Shown: positions 15,044-29,458 of the stretch, piece after piece
Numbering within the stretch: position 1 is the first letter of the stretch
Layout: each line of letters starts with the position of its first letter
Assembly (NCBI RefSeq): GCF_002954775.1
Contig: NZ_PJME01000040.1
Span: 1 to 64,000, forward strand
Origin: Streptomyces geranii
GTDB lineage: Bacteria; Actinomycetota; Actinomycetes; Streptomycetales; Streptomycetaceae
Direction: 5' to 3'
Length of the DNA: 64,000 nucleotides
The notes under the pieces: model-generated
Seen by the model: the letters and a program-made list of their open reading frames with translations, nothing else
Told to the model about the DNA's origin: nothing
Database searches by the model: none
Position numbers and translations under genes: made by a program

Positions 15044-16687
15044 CTAACCGGCGAGGCGCAGGGCCAGCATGGCGATGTCGTCCTCCCGTTCGTGGCCGAA
15101 GCAGACCAGCAGGGTGTCGCAGAGGGCGTCCAGGCCGGGCAGGGCGCCGGTGGCGGCGGCGCGGAGGTGTTCCAGGGAGTCGGCGAGGTCGGTGCCCCGG
15201 GTCTCGATCAGACCGTCGGTGATCATGAGGAGCCGGTCGGTGGGCTCCAGGAACAGCTCGGTGGGCGGCGGGTGCGGCAGGCCGATGCCGAGCAGCGGGC
15301 CCTCGGCCTTGGCGTAGTCGGCGCTGCTGGTGTCGCGGATGATCAGCGGCGGTATGTGACCGGCGTTGGCGATGAGCGTGCGCCCGGTGGCGGGGTCGAC
15401 ATGGACCAGGCAGACGGTGGCGGTGATCTCGGGGTGGTAGCGCTGGAGCATCCGGTCGAGGCGCTCGGCGAGGACGGCCGGGTCGCTCTCGTCGACGCAG
15501 TAGGCGCGCAGCGCGTGCCGGATCTCGACCATGACGGTGGCCGCGTCCAGCGAGTGCCCGACGACGTCGCCGACGGCGGTGAGCACGCCGTCGTCGGTGC
15601 GCAGGGCGGCGTAGAAGTCCCCGCCGATCTCGGCGTCCCGGGACGCGGGCACGTACCGCACGACGACGTCGATGCCGGGCAGTTCGGGGAGCCGGTCGGG
15701 GCGGGGCAGGAAGCTGTGCTGGAGGGTGAGGGCGACGTTCCGCTCGACCTGGTACATGAGCAGGGGCTCGGCCGCGAGTGCGGTGGCCTGGGCGAGCCGG
15801 GCGACCAGCGACTCGTTCTCCGGGCTGACCCTGCGCACGCTGCGGGTCGGGGTCGCCAGGCAGACGGCGGCTCCGCCGTCGTGGGTGGGGATCAGCACGA
15901 GCCGGGCGTCGTGCTGGACGCCCGGCCGGAAGAACCCGGCGGGCCACAGCGGCGCGGGCACGGTGGTGATCTGGAGTCCGCTCTGCCCGCGGGTGAGCCG
16001 GCGGAGCAGTCCGGCGACGACCCGGTGGGCGCTCTCGTCCGGCATGGCGAGGGAGGTGCGGTCGCGGGAGACCGCGTGGTACAGCTCGTCGTCGGGGCCG
16101 AGGAAGAACACGGCGGCTGGCGAGCCGGTGAGACGGGCGGTGCCTTCGGCGGCGGCGTCGGCGAGTTCCTGCAGCGAGCGGGCCGCCTGGATGGTGAAGA
16201 TCGTCTCCGAGAGCCGGGTCAGCCGCCGGGCCAGCGCCTGGTCGTCGGCCCGCAGCCGGGCGGCCCGTACGGCGGCCCGCAGCACGGCGTCGATCTCCTC
16301 GGGCTCGGCGGGCACCGACAGATACGCCTCGCCGCCCGCGTCCAGCCCGTCGCAGCGGTCGCCCGGGGTGACGGCGGCGGCCGAGAAGTGCACGACGGGC
16401 AGCCCCGCCATGTGCGGCCTGGCCTTGAGGCGGCGGCACAGTTCGACCCCGCTCATGTCCGGCAGGTGCACGTCGATCAGGGCCACGTCGGGCAGCATGC
16501 CCTTGCGCAGCCGTACGTCGAGTTCGGCGAGCGCCTCGTTCCCGCTGGCCACGGCCACGACCTGGTGGCCGGCCCGGCGCAGCAGGGCGCCCATGGCATA
16601 CCGGCTGGCCGCCGTGTCGTCCACGACGAGCACGGTGGTGTCCGCGGTGCCTGTCAACTTGCCCTTGCCATTGCCGTTGCCGTCCAT
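15044..16687 (-). CDS. Receiver-GAF-SpoIIE fusion: response regulator with PP2C-type phosphatase output
   Basis: This is a 547-aa protein. Residues about 17-135 form a receiver domain (LVVDD, phospho-acceptor Asp in ALIDVHLPDMSG). A GAF-like sensor segment follows (about 165-320). The C-terminal SpoIIE/RsbU phosphatase (about 335-547) has IGGDFYAAL, GDVVGHSLDAA, ANAGHIPPL, ITDGLIETRG and the final EREDDIAMLAL, so the metal-binding Asp residues are present. Such proteins dephosphorylate anti-anti-sigma factors in partner-switching pathways. No kinase or anti-sigma gene is adjacent. ATG 16687 is chosen because it starts just before the receiver and has AAGGGCGG upstream. Confidence 0.9.
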   Translation of the reverse strand: MDGNGNGKGKLTGTADTTVLVVDDTAASRYAMGALLRRAGHQVVAVASGNEALAELDVRLRKGMLPDVALIDVHLPDMSGVELCRRLKARPHMAGLPVVHFSAAAVTPGDRCDGLDAGGEAYLSVPAEPEEIDAVLRAAVRAARLRADDQALARRLTRLSETIFTIQAARSLQELADAAAEGTARLTGSPAAVFFLGPDDELYHAVSRDRTSLAMPDESAHRVVAGLLRRLTRGQSGLQITTVPAPLWPAGFFRPGVQHDARLVLIPTHDGGAAVCLATPTRSVRRVSPENESLVARLAQATALAAEPLLMYQVERNVALTLQHSFLPRPDRLPELPGIDVVVRYVPASRDAEIGGDFYAALRTDDGVLTAVGDVVGHSLDAATVMVEIRHALRAYCVDESDPAVLAERLDRMLQRYHPEITATVCLVHVDPATGRTLIANAGHIPPLIIRDTSSADYAKAEGPLLGIGLPHPPPTELFLEPTDRLLMITDGLIETRGTDLADSLEHLRAAATGALPGLDALCDTLLVCFGHEREDDIAMLALRLAG

Positions 16688-16758
16688 CTGGCCGCCCTTG
16701 GACACACCGGTGGGGCAGACCGGAGTCGATCGTCTGCCCCACCAAGATAATGCCCTTC

Positions 16759-22227
<5,469 letters not shown>

Positions 22228-22433
22228 AGGGGCACTCCTTGTGGCGTACGGCTCTTGGGTCCGACCCGGCGCGACCGTATCGCTAACGAAAGGTTTACAG
22301 CAAGAGTCTTGAAACCGATCGCAAGGACTTTCATCCGCAACCTTGACGTGCCCTTCTCAACTGCCCCACGCTCACCACTTGTTGAACCCCGAACCTGCCA
22401 GCCGACGTCGTCTGCAACCTTTCGGAGCCGCAC
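22228..22433. promoter_or_regulatory. Divergent amylase/pullulanase promoter region with candidate MalR sites
   Basis: This 206-base intergenic region lies between two divergent secreted starch enzymes. CAAGAgTCTTG (22301-22311) is a palindrome; GCAAGGACTTTC follows at 22321. Related GCAAG/CTTGC motifs recur at 25941-25988, 32927-32956 and 33034-33056, all next to starch or maltose genes, which points to the LacI-family repressor MalR encoded in this window. Confidence 0.55.
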
Positions 22434-24509
22434 ATGACCAGATACCGAACCCGTCCCCCTGGTGCGGGCCTCGTCCGCCGCGCCGCCGGTGCCACGGCAG
22501 CCGCCGCACTGGCCCTCGCCGGGGCCGTCGCCCTGCCCGCCACCCCCGCCCAGGCGGACGCCACGACGTCCGGCGATGTGATCGCCAACCTGTGGGAGTA
22601 CAACTGGGACTCGGTCGCCGCCGAGTGCACGAACGTCCTCGGGCCGAACGGCTACGGCGCGGTGTGGGTCGCACCGCCCTCGGAGTCACTGCGGCAGCCC
22701 AACTACTACTGGTGGGACGTGTACCAGCCGTACTCGTACAACCTGAGCGGCCGTTTCGGGACGGCGACGGAGTTCGCAGCGATGGTGGACGCCTGCCACG
22801 ACGCGGGCCTCAAGGTGTACACGGACGCGGTGATCAACCACACCGCCGCACAGACCGGCACGGGGTACGCCGGCACGACGATCACCAACAAGTACGACAC
22901 CCCGGACTGGGACCCGGACGACTTCCACACGTCGGCCGAGTGCAACGACTCGGACCTGATCATCGACGACTGGTCGAACCTGTCCGAGATCCAGAACTGC
23001 GAACTGCTGGGCCTGCCCGACCTGGAGACCGAGGACGACGACGTCCGCTCGGGCATCGCGGCCTTCCTCAACAAGCAGATCGCGGTCGGGGTCGACGGGT
23101 TCCGGATCGACGCGGCCAAGCACATCCCGGTGGCCGACCTGAACGCGATCTGGGGCAAGCTGAACAACACGACGGCGGGCTCGGCGCCGTACATCTTCCA
23201 GGAGGTGTACCCGGGTTCGACCCCGGCGGCCTCCGACTACTACGCGGCCGGTGACGTCCTGGACTTCACCTACGCGAGCAGGCTGAAGTCGGCTTTCCAG
23301 GGGAATGTGAGCGACCTGGCGTCGCTGTCGTCGTCGGGTGTGCTGACCCCGGCCAGCTCGGTCTCCTTCGTCACGAACCACGACACCGAGCGCAACGGCC
23401 TGCACCTGAGCTACAAGGACGGCGACACCTACCGGCTGGCGAACATCTTCCAGCTGGCCTACAAGTGGTCGACGCCGACGGTGTATTCGGGCTTCGAGTG
23501 GTCGTCGTCGGACCAGGCCCCGCCGAACTCCAGCGGCTTCGTGACCGACACCAACTGCTCCAGCGGCTGGTACTGCCTGCAACGGGACACCGCGATCACC
23601 GGCATGGTGAAGTGGCACAACGCGGTGGGCTCGGAGGCGGTGTCCAACTGGTCGACCAAGTCGTCCGGCGTGATCGGCTTCGGGCGGGGCACGGGCGGTT
23701 ACGTCGCCATCAACAACGCTTCGTCGGCGGCGACTTACACCTTCGCGACGGGCATGGCGGACGGTACGTATGCCAACGTCGTCGACAACGGCGCCACGAC
23801 GGTGACGGTGTCGGGCGGGAACGCGACGCTGACGGTGCCCGCGAAGGGCGCGATCGCCTTCTACAACGGGGAGTTCACGCCGTGCACGACCTGTGGTGGC
23901 GGGGGCGGTGACGGTACGACCGTGACCGCGACCTTCAACGAGTACGCGGCGACCACGACCGGCCAGGACGTGTACGTCGTCGGCTCGATCGCGGCGCTGG
24001 GGAGCTGGGACACGTCGAAGGCGGTGAAGCTGTCGTCGACCGGGTATCCGGTGTGGTCGGGCGGGGTGAGCGTGCCGACGAACACGTCGTTCGAGTACAA
24101 GTACGTCAAGAAGGACGCGTCGGGGAACGTCACCTGGGAGTCCAACGCCAACCGGACGGCTGCCACGACGGCTTCGGCTCTGACTCTCAACAACAGCTGG
24201 AACGTGGCGAGTTCGAGTGCGACGGACGTGACCTTCAATGTCACGGCCACGACGACGCTGGGCACGAACGTCTACGTCGTCGGGTCGATCGGGGCGCTGG
24301 GGTCCTGGAACACGGCGGACGCGATCCCGCTGTCGTCGGCCGCCTACCCGACCTGGTCCAGGGCGGTCATCGTCCCCAGGAGCACGTCCTTCGAGTACAA
24401 GTACATCAAGAAGGACGGCTCCGGGAACGTGACGTGGGAGTCGGGCACCAACCGCTCGTACACGACGGGCAGTTCGAGCGGCTACACGACGGCTGACACG
24501 TGGAAGTAG
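22434..24509 (+). CDS. Secreted alpha-amylase (GH13) with two C-terminal CBM20 starch-binding domains
   Basis: This 691-aa enzyme has a signal peptide (about 1-42, ending AQA). The GH13 barrel shows DAVINH (about 131-136), GFRIDAAKH (nucleophile Asp about 226), FQEVY (Glu about 257) and TNHDTERN (Asp about 317); calcium-dependent endo-hydrolysis of starch is expected. After a Cys/Gly linker, two CBM20 modules (about 495-590 and 598-691) share VYVVGSI.ALGSW and SFEYKY.KKD.SGNVTWES, showing tandem duplication. It is divergent from the pullulanase gene and convergent with the second amylase, whose stop is only 19 bases away. Confidence 0.96.
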   Translation: MTRYRTRPPGAGLVRRAAGATAAAALALAGAVALPATPAQADATTSGDVIANLWEYNWDSVAAECTNVLGPNGYGAVWVAPPSESLRQPNYYWWDVYQPYSYNLSGRFGTATEFAAMVDACHDAGLKVYTDAVINHTAAQTGTGYAGTTITNKYDTPDWDPDDFHTSAECNDSDLIIDDWSNLSEIQNCELLGLPDLETEDDDVRSGIAAFLNKQIAVGVDGFRIDAAKHIPVADLNAIWGKLNNTTAGSAPYIFQEVYPGSTPAASDYYAAGDVLDFTYASRLKSAFQGNVSDLASLSSSGVLTPASSVSFVTNHDTERNGLHLSYKDGDTYRLANIFQLAYKWSTPTVYSGFEWSSSDQAPPNSSGFVTDTNCSSGWYCLQRDTAITGMVKWHNAVGSEAVSNWSTKSSGVIGFGRGTGGYVAINNASSAATYTFATGMADGTYANVVDNGATTVTVSGGNATLTVPAKGAIAFYNGEFTPCTTCGGGGGDGTTVTATFNEYAATTTGQDVYVVGSIAALGSWDTSKAVKLSSTGYPVWSGGVSVPTNTSFEYKYVKKDASGNVTWESNANRTAATTASALTLNNSWNVASSSATDVTFNVTATTTLGTNVYVVGSIGALGSWNTADAIPLSSAAYPTWSRAVIVPRSTSFEYKYIKKDGSGNVTWESGTNRSYTTGSSSGYTTADTWK

Positions 24510-24528
24510 GAGTGACGGTGACAGCGGC

Positions 24529-25911
24529 TCAGCAGGTGGTCTTGCCCGTGTAGATCGCGAGCGCCGTGTTGGCACCCAAGGTGGCCGTGAACTGCCCGCT
24601 GGAGTTCACGGTCACCGAAGTGTTGTTCTGGACGTTGCAGTACGTGCCCGCCGCGAGGGACGTCTGATACGTACGGCTCAGGCTGCTCGACTCGTGGTTG
24701 ATGGCGACGAACCCCTTGCTGCCCCGCCCGAAGGCAATCGCGTCGCCCCCGTTGTCCCACCAGTTGGAGAGAGACTCTCCGCGCGTCGCGTTCCGGAAGG
24801 CGACCATGCGCAGGATCTCCGGCCAGGCATGCTGGCACTTCCAGCCGTCCTGCCAACAGGCGGTCACGGAGCCGCCGTTGGGCGGTCCGGCGTCGGTGTC
24901 GGAGAACTCGTACCCGGAGTTGATGTCGGGCGCACCGTACGGATACGCCAGCATGAAGACGTTGGCCAGGGTGTAGTTGGCGTTGTCCTTGTAGCTGAGT
25001 GTGGAGCCGTTGCGCTCGGTGTCGTGGTTGTCGACGAAGACACCGGCGACGGAGCTGCTCATGTAGCCCCAGCCCTCGCCGTAGTTCTTCAGGTAGGCGA
25101 GGTTCTCGTTGTTGAAGACGCGCTTGAGGTCGTAGGCGTAACGGAACTCCTGCACATCACCATTACCCGTGTACTCGGTCGGCTGTACGGCCTCCCCGCT
25201 GCCGTAGATGGCCTCCTGCTTCCAGTACACGCTCGAATTGCTGAGCCGGGACTTGATGTTGGCGAGGTCGGTGGCCGGGATGTGCTTGGCGGCGTCGATC
25301 CGGAAGCCGTCGACGCCGTACCCGAGCAGGGAGTTCATGTACCCGGCGATGGTCGCGCGGACGTACTCCTCGCCGGTGTCCAGGTCGGCGAGCTGTACGA
25401 GTTCGCAGTTCTGGACGTTGGCGCGGTTGGTGTAGTCGGTGATGGTGGCGGTGCAGTCGTCGAAGTCGTAGGAGGAGTACAGGCCGGGGTAGTTGTACTT
25501 CGTGTACGACGAACCGCCGGTGCCGGTGCCACTGCCCGCCGACATGTGGTTGATGACGGTGTCGACGACGACCTTGACGCCGGCGGCGTGACACGTGTCG
25601 ACCATGCTCTTGAAGGCGGTGGCGTCCCCGAGCCGACCGGCGATCCTGTAACTGACGGGCTGGTAGGAGGTCCACCACTGCGAGCCCTGTATGTGCTCGG
25701 CGGGCGGCGAGACCTGGACGTAGCCGTAGCCGGCGGGGCCGAGGGTGTTGGTGCACTCCTTGGCGACCGAGGCGAAGTTCCACTCGAAGAGGACGGCGGT
25801 GACGTCCTTGGTGCCGGGCGGGGAGGCGTAGGCGGTGCCGGTGGGGACGGCGAGCGCGATGGACGCGCCGGCGGCGAGGGCGAGCGCGCCGGAGAGGGTT
25901 CTGCTGGCCAT
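24529..25911 (-). CDS. Secreted alpha-amylase (GH13) without a starch-binding domain
   Basis: This 460-aa protein has a signal peptide (about 1-29). Catalytic motifs are DTVINH, GFRIDAAKH, the Glu in KQEAIYG, and DNHDTERN. The overall sequence follows the same Streptomyces amylase subfamily as the neighbour at 22434-24509 but ends after the beta-sandwich C domain, with a Cys at the very end and no CBM20. ATG 25911 is preferred because GAAGGA lies eight bases upstream and the signal peptide starts there. Upstream it carries a cluster of GCAAGAT repeats, so MalR control is likely. Confidence 0.95.
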   Translation of the reverse strand: MASRTLSGALALAAGASIALAVPTGTAYASPPGTKDVTAVLFEWNFASVAKECTNTLGPAGYGYVQVSPPAEHIQGSQWWTSYQPVSYRIAGRLGDATAFKSMVDTCHAAGVKVVVDTVINHMSAGSGTGTGGSSYTKYNYPGLYSSYDFDDCTATITDYTNRANVQNCELVQLADLDTGEEYVRATIAGYMNSLLGYGVDGFRIDAAKHIPATDLANIKSRLSNSSVYWKQEAIYGSGEAVQPTEYTGNGDVQEFRYAYDLKRVFNNENLAYLKNYGEGWGYMSSSVAGVFVDNHDTERNGSTLSYKDNANYTLANVFMLAYPYGAPDINSGYEFSDTDAGPPNGGSVTACWQDGWKCQHAWPEILRMVAFRNATRGESLSNWWDNGGDAIAFGRGSKGFVAINHESSSLSRTYQTSLAAGTYCNVQNNTSVTVNSSGQFTATLGANTALAIYTGKTTC

Positions 25912-25940
25912 GTCGGGGTCCTTCTCCGTTGAAGGTCCAG

Positions 25941-25988
25941 GCAAGATCTGTTGCTGAATCTTGCTGCAAGATGACTGAAAACTTTCAG
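25941..25988 (-). promoter_or_regulatory. Candidate MalR operator cluster upstream of the second amylase
   Basis: GCAAGAT (25941-25947), ATCTTGC (25958-25964) and GCAAGAT (25966-25972) are followed by the palindrome CTGAAA-ac-TTTCAG (25975-25988). TTGCTGCAAG (25961-25970) also occurs, as its complement, at 32927-32936 upstream of malE. The cluster lies 30-77 bases upstream of the amylase start and in the region shared with the divergent flavocytochrome gene. Confidence 0.6.
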
Positions 25989-26127
25989 CCGAGCAGAAGG
26001 TACGAGTGCGGTTGCGGGGCGGTCAACCCTTGGGACGCTTCCTACAGCCACGGATCGGCCCCGTCCGCCGTACACTCGCCCGATCGAGAGGGCCGCGAGG
26101 GCGCGGCCTCGGGGGCGAGGGGCGATC

Positions 26128-27465
26128 ATGGCGGCGACGAGTAACCCGGTGCGAAGAGGCACCGTGCATCCGGTGGACGCGGCGCGCTGGGCGATGTGGG
26201 CCTTTGTCGTCGTCAATGTGGTGATCGTCGAGGCGTTGTTCGTGAGCGCCGGTTCGGGCAAGAACGGCGTGCTCACGGTCGCGAAGTTCTTCGGGCTGCA
26301 CGCGGCCCTGCTGATGCTGTTCCAACTCCTGCTGGTGGCGCGGCTGCCGTGGCTGGACCGGCGGATCGGGATGGACCGGCTCACGGTGTGGCACCGCTGG
26401 GTCGGCTTCTCGCTGCTGTGGACGGTCCTCACCCACGCCACGCTCGTCGTCCTCGGCTACGCGACCCTCGACGACACGACCATGGGGAAGACGTTCGTCG
26501 CCCTGAGCGGCGTGACCGCCTCGCTGCTCGGCATGCTCGCCGCCGGCATCATCCTCGTCATCGGCGTGATCTCCACCCGCTCTCTGCGGCGACGGCTTCG
26601 GTACGAGGTCTGGCACGGGCTGCATCTGCTGCTGTACGTCGCTCTGGGGCTGGCCTTCGTCCATCAGCTGGAGGAGACGACGACCTTCACGTCCTCCGCG
26701 TTCGCCGAGGCCTACTGGTGGCTCCTGTGGCTGTTCTCCTTCGGCGCCCTGCTGACCGGCCGGATCGTCATGCCGCTGTGGCGCAACGCCTACCACCAGT
26801 TCCGGGTCACGGCCGTGGTGCCGGAGTCGGACAACGTGGTCTCCGTGTACGTCACCGGCCGCAACCTCGGCAAACTCCCCGCCCGCGCGGGCCAGTTCTG
26901 CATCTGGCGGTTCCCCGGACACAACAACTGGTGGCTCGCCAACCCCTTCTCCCTCTCGGCGGCGCCCGACGGACAGGGGCTGCGTCTCACCGCGAAGGCG
27001 GTCGGCACGACCAGCGCCGGTCTGCGTGAAGTCCCGGTCGGCAGCCGCGCGTTCGTCGAGGGCCCGTACGGGGCGTTCACCTCGCTGCACCGGAGCCGGC
27101 CCGGTGCCCTGCTGATCGCGGGCGGCGTCGGCATCACGCCGGTGCGGGCGATGCTGGAGGAGCAGACGAACGGCGACGTCGTCGTGCTGTACCGGGTCCG
27201 CAGCGAGGCCGACGCCGTACTCCTCAACGAGGTACGCCGACTGATCGCGGTCAAGGGCGGCCGACTGCACCTGCTCACCGGCCGGACCTCTGAGGGCGCC
27301 CCGCCGTTCGGCCCGGAGAGCCTGCACCGGCTGGTCCCCGACATCACCGACCGCGACGTGTACGTCTGCGGCCCCGGCGCCATGACCGAGGCCGTACTGT
27401 CCGGCCTGCGGGAACTCCGGGTCCCAGCCCGCCAGGTGCACTCCGAGCGGTTCGGCCTGGCCTGA
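26128..27465 (+). CDS. Ferric-reductase-like transmembrane flavocytochrome
   Basis: This 445-aa protein has six hydrophobic segments in residues 20-215, with haem-ligand-type histidines in HRWVGFSLLWTVLTH and VWHGLHLLLYVALGLAFVH. A ferredoxin-NADP reductase module follows: a flavin-binding barrel with NPFSLS, and an NAD(P)H domain with AGGVGITPVRAML and YVCGPGAM. It should move electrons from cytosolic NAD(P)H through FAD and haem across the membrane; the acceptor (iron chelate, oxygen or quinone) is not evident. It interrupts the starch gene group and has no obvious functional link to it. Confidence 0.9.
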   Translation: MAATSNPVRRGTVHPVDAARWAMWAFVVVNVVIVEALFVSAGSGKNGVLTVAKFFGLHAALLMLFQLLLVARLPWLDRRIGMDRLTVWHRWVGFSLLWTVLTHATLVVLGYATLDDTTMGKTFVALSGVTASLLGMLAAGIILVIGVISTRSLRRRLRYEVWHGLHLLLYVALGLAFVHQLEETTTFTSSAFAEAYWWLLWLFSFGALLTGRIVMPLWRNAYHQFRVTAVVPESDNVVSVYVTGRNLGKLPARAGQFCIWRFPGHNNWWLANPFSLSAAPDGQGLRLTAKAVGTTSAGLREVPVGSRAFVEGPYGAFTSLHRSRPGALLIAGGVGITPVRAMLEEQTNGDVVVLYRVRSEADAVLLNEVRRLIAVKGGRLHLLTGRTSEGAPPFGPESLHRLVPDITDRDVYVCGPGAMTEAVLSGLRELRVPARQVHSERFGLA

Positions 27466-27508
27466 GCGGGAGCGGGCCGGCCTTCCTTCCTTCCCGACCA
27501 CAGCAGCA

Positions 27509-27544
27509 CAGTGCCCGCCGCCCCTGATCGGGCGGCGGGCACTG
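27509..27544. terminator. 15-bp stem terminator between convergent genes
   Basis: CAGTGCCCGCCGCCC (27509-27523) pairs exactly with 27530-27544 around a 6-base loop, between the flavocytochrome and aglA stops. It can act in both directions. Confidence 0.85.
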
Positions 27545-27563
27545 CTGGTCGGACAGTTGGGCC

Positions 27564-29240
27564 TCAGCCAGTCGTCCACCACACCGTCGTGTCCGCAGGC
27601 AGCTTCGCCTCCTCGGCGTCCACCACCGTCAACTCGCCGCTGGCGACCAGGACTTCGCCGTACGCCGGAATCGTGACCGCCTCGCCGCCCGTGTTCGCCA
27701 CGCACACGAACCGGCCGCGGCGGAAGGCCAGGACGCCCTCGGGTGCGGTCAGCCACTCGACCGAGTCGCCCGCGCCCAGGTCGGGCTGCACACGGCGGGC
27801 GGTGAGGGCCGTGCGATACAGCTCCAGGGTCGAGCCGGAGGCACCGGTCTGCGCCTCGACGCTCAACTCCGCCCATTCCGCGGGCTGCGGAAGCCAGCTG
27901 CCGCCCGCGCCGAAGCCGTACGACGAACCCTCGCGGGTCCACGGGATCGGGACCCGGCAGCCGTCGCGGAAGCCGTCCTGGCCCGCGCCGCGGAAGTAGG
28001 CCGGGTCCTGGCGGACCTCGTCGGAGAGGTCCACGACGTCCGGCAGGCCCAGTTCCTCACCCTGGTAGACGTACGCCGAACCCGGGAGCGCCAGCATCAG
28101 CAGGGTGGCCGCGCGTGCCCTGCGCAGGCCGAGCGCGCGGTCTCCGGCGAGGCGGAGCTGGGTGCCGAGGCCGGGCTCGTTGGCGAAGCGGGTGGCGTGG
28201 CGGGTCACGTCGTGGTTCGACAGGACCCAGGTGGCGGGGGCGGCCACCGGACGCATCGCGTCCAGGGTGCGGTCGATGACGCTCCTCAGTTCCGTCGCGT
28301 CCCAATACGTCGCCAGGTACTGGAAGTTGAACGCCTGGTGGAGTTCGTCCGGGCGGACGTAGTTCGCCGTGCGCTCGATGGTCGGGGTCCAGGCCTCGGC
28401 GACGAAGATGCGTTCGCCCGCGTACTCGTCGAGGACCAGGCGCCACTCGCGGTAGATCTCGTGTACGCCGTCCTGGTCGAAGAACGGCATGACATCGTTG
28501 CCCAGGAGCTTGACCTGGTCGTGGGTTCCGAGGTCCGGGAGGCCCTCCGCCTTCACCAGGCCGTGGGCGACATCGATGCGGAAGCCGTCGACGCCCATGT
28601 CCAGCCAGAAGCGGAGGACGGAGCGGAACTCGTCCCCGACCGCCGGGTGTTCCCAGTTGAAGTCGGGCTGCTCGGGTGCGAAGAGGTGCAGGTACCAGTC
28701 GCCGGGGGTGCCGTCCGGTTCCGTGATCCTCGTCCACGCCGGGCCGCCGAAGACCGACTCCCAGTCGTTGGGCGGGAGTTCGCCGGTCGCGCCCTTGCCG
28801 GGGCGGAAGTGGTAGCGGTCCCGGAGGGGTGAGCCGGGGCCTTCGGCGACCGCCCGCTTGAACCACTCGTGCTGGTCGGAGGAGTGGTTGGGGACCAGGT
28901 CGACGATGATCCGCAGGTTCAGCTCGTGTGCGTCTCGGATCAGGGCGTCCGCGTCCAGCAGCGACCCGAACATCGGGTCCACCTCGCGGTAGTCAGCGAC
29001 GTCGTAGCCGGCGTCGGCCTGCGGGGAGGCGTAGAAGGGGCTGAGCCACACGGCGTCGACGCCCAGGTCGCGCAGGTACGGCAGGCGGGAGCGGACGCCT
29101 TCCAGGTCGCCCATGCCGTCTGCGTTGCTGTCGGCGAAGCTGCGGGGGTAGACCTGGTAGATGACCGCGTCGCGCCACCAGTCGGGGGTGGCGGTGACGT
29201 TGGTGGAGGTCGGGGCCGGAGCGGTGGAGTGCTGGCTCAT
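27564..29240 (-). CDS. aglA: Cytoplasmic alpha-glucosidase (GH13)
   Basis: This is a 558-aa enzyme with no signal peptide. GH13 motifs: DLVPNH, GFRIDVAHG (nucleophile Asp), the Glu in VAEAW, and SNHDVTRH; the segment WWRDAVIYQVYPRSFAD starts the barrel. It should release glucose from the non-reducing ends of imported maltose and maltodextrins. ATG 29240 has AAGGAC at good spacing; the upstream codon at 29273 is less likely. It lies downstream of malEFG on the same strand, but a hairpin and a dispersed repeat separate it from malG, so it may have its own promoter or depend on readthrough. Confidence 0.95.
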   Translation of the reverse strand: MSQHSTAPAPTSTNVTATPDWWRDAVIYQVYPRSFADSNADGMGDLEGVRSRLPYLRDLGVDAVWLSPFYASPQADAGYDVADYREVDPMFGSLLDADALIRDAHELNLRIIVDLVPNHSSDQHEWFKRAVAEGPGSPLRDRYHFRPGKGATGELPPNDWESVFGGPAWTRITEPDGTPGDWYLHLFAPEQPDFNWEHPAVGDEFRSVLRFWLDMGVDGFRIDVAHGLVKAEGLPDLGTHDQVKLLGNDVMPFFDQDGVHEIYREWRLVLDEYAGERIFVAEAWTPTIERTANYVRPDELHQAFNFQYLATYWDATELRSVIDRTLDAMRPVAAPATWVLSNHDVTRHATRFANEPGLGTQLRLAGDRALGLRRARAATLLMLALPGSAYVYQGEELGLPDVVDLSDEVRQDPAYFRGAGQDGFRDGCRVPIPWTREGSSYGFGAGGSWLPQPAEWAELSVEAQTGASGSTLELYRTALTARRVQPDLGAGDSVEWLTAPEGVLAFRRGRFVCVANTGGEAVTIPAYGEVLVASGELTVVDAEEAKLPADTTVWWTTG

Positions 29241-29312
29241 AACGTCCTTGATACGTAACGGAGTTCGGGTCATGGGCGGTTTCTGCGGGTCTTGAGGCTG
29301 CGGGTGCGTTGT

Positions 29313-29340
29313 GGCTGGTCGCGCAGTTCCCCGCGCCCCT
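29313..29340 (+). repeat. Dispersed intergenic repeat copy B
   Basis: These 28 bases are identical to 11745-11772. They lie between malG and aglA, 73 bases upstream of the aglA start. Confidence 0.75.
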
Positions 29341-29373
29341 AAAAGCAGGGCGTGGCCGAACCGTTGGGCATAA

Positions 29374-29415
29374 GCGGACGCGGTGGCAGCGGGGTCGGAA
29401 GGCCACCGCGTCCGC
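29374..29415 (-). terminator. 14-bp stem hairpin between malG and aglA
   Basis: GCGGACGCGGTGGC (29374-29387) pairs exactly with 29402-29415 around a 14-base loop, 43 bases past the malG stop. It would terminate or weaken transcription from malEFG into aglA. Confidence 0.7.
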
Positions 29416-29458
29416 CACCCGCGCGGCAGCTGACGCGCGGGAGTTCACTGGACCTGGG

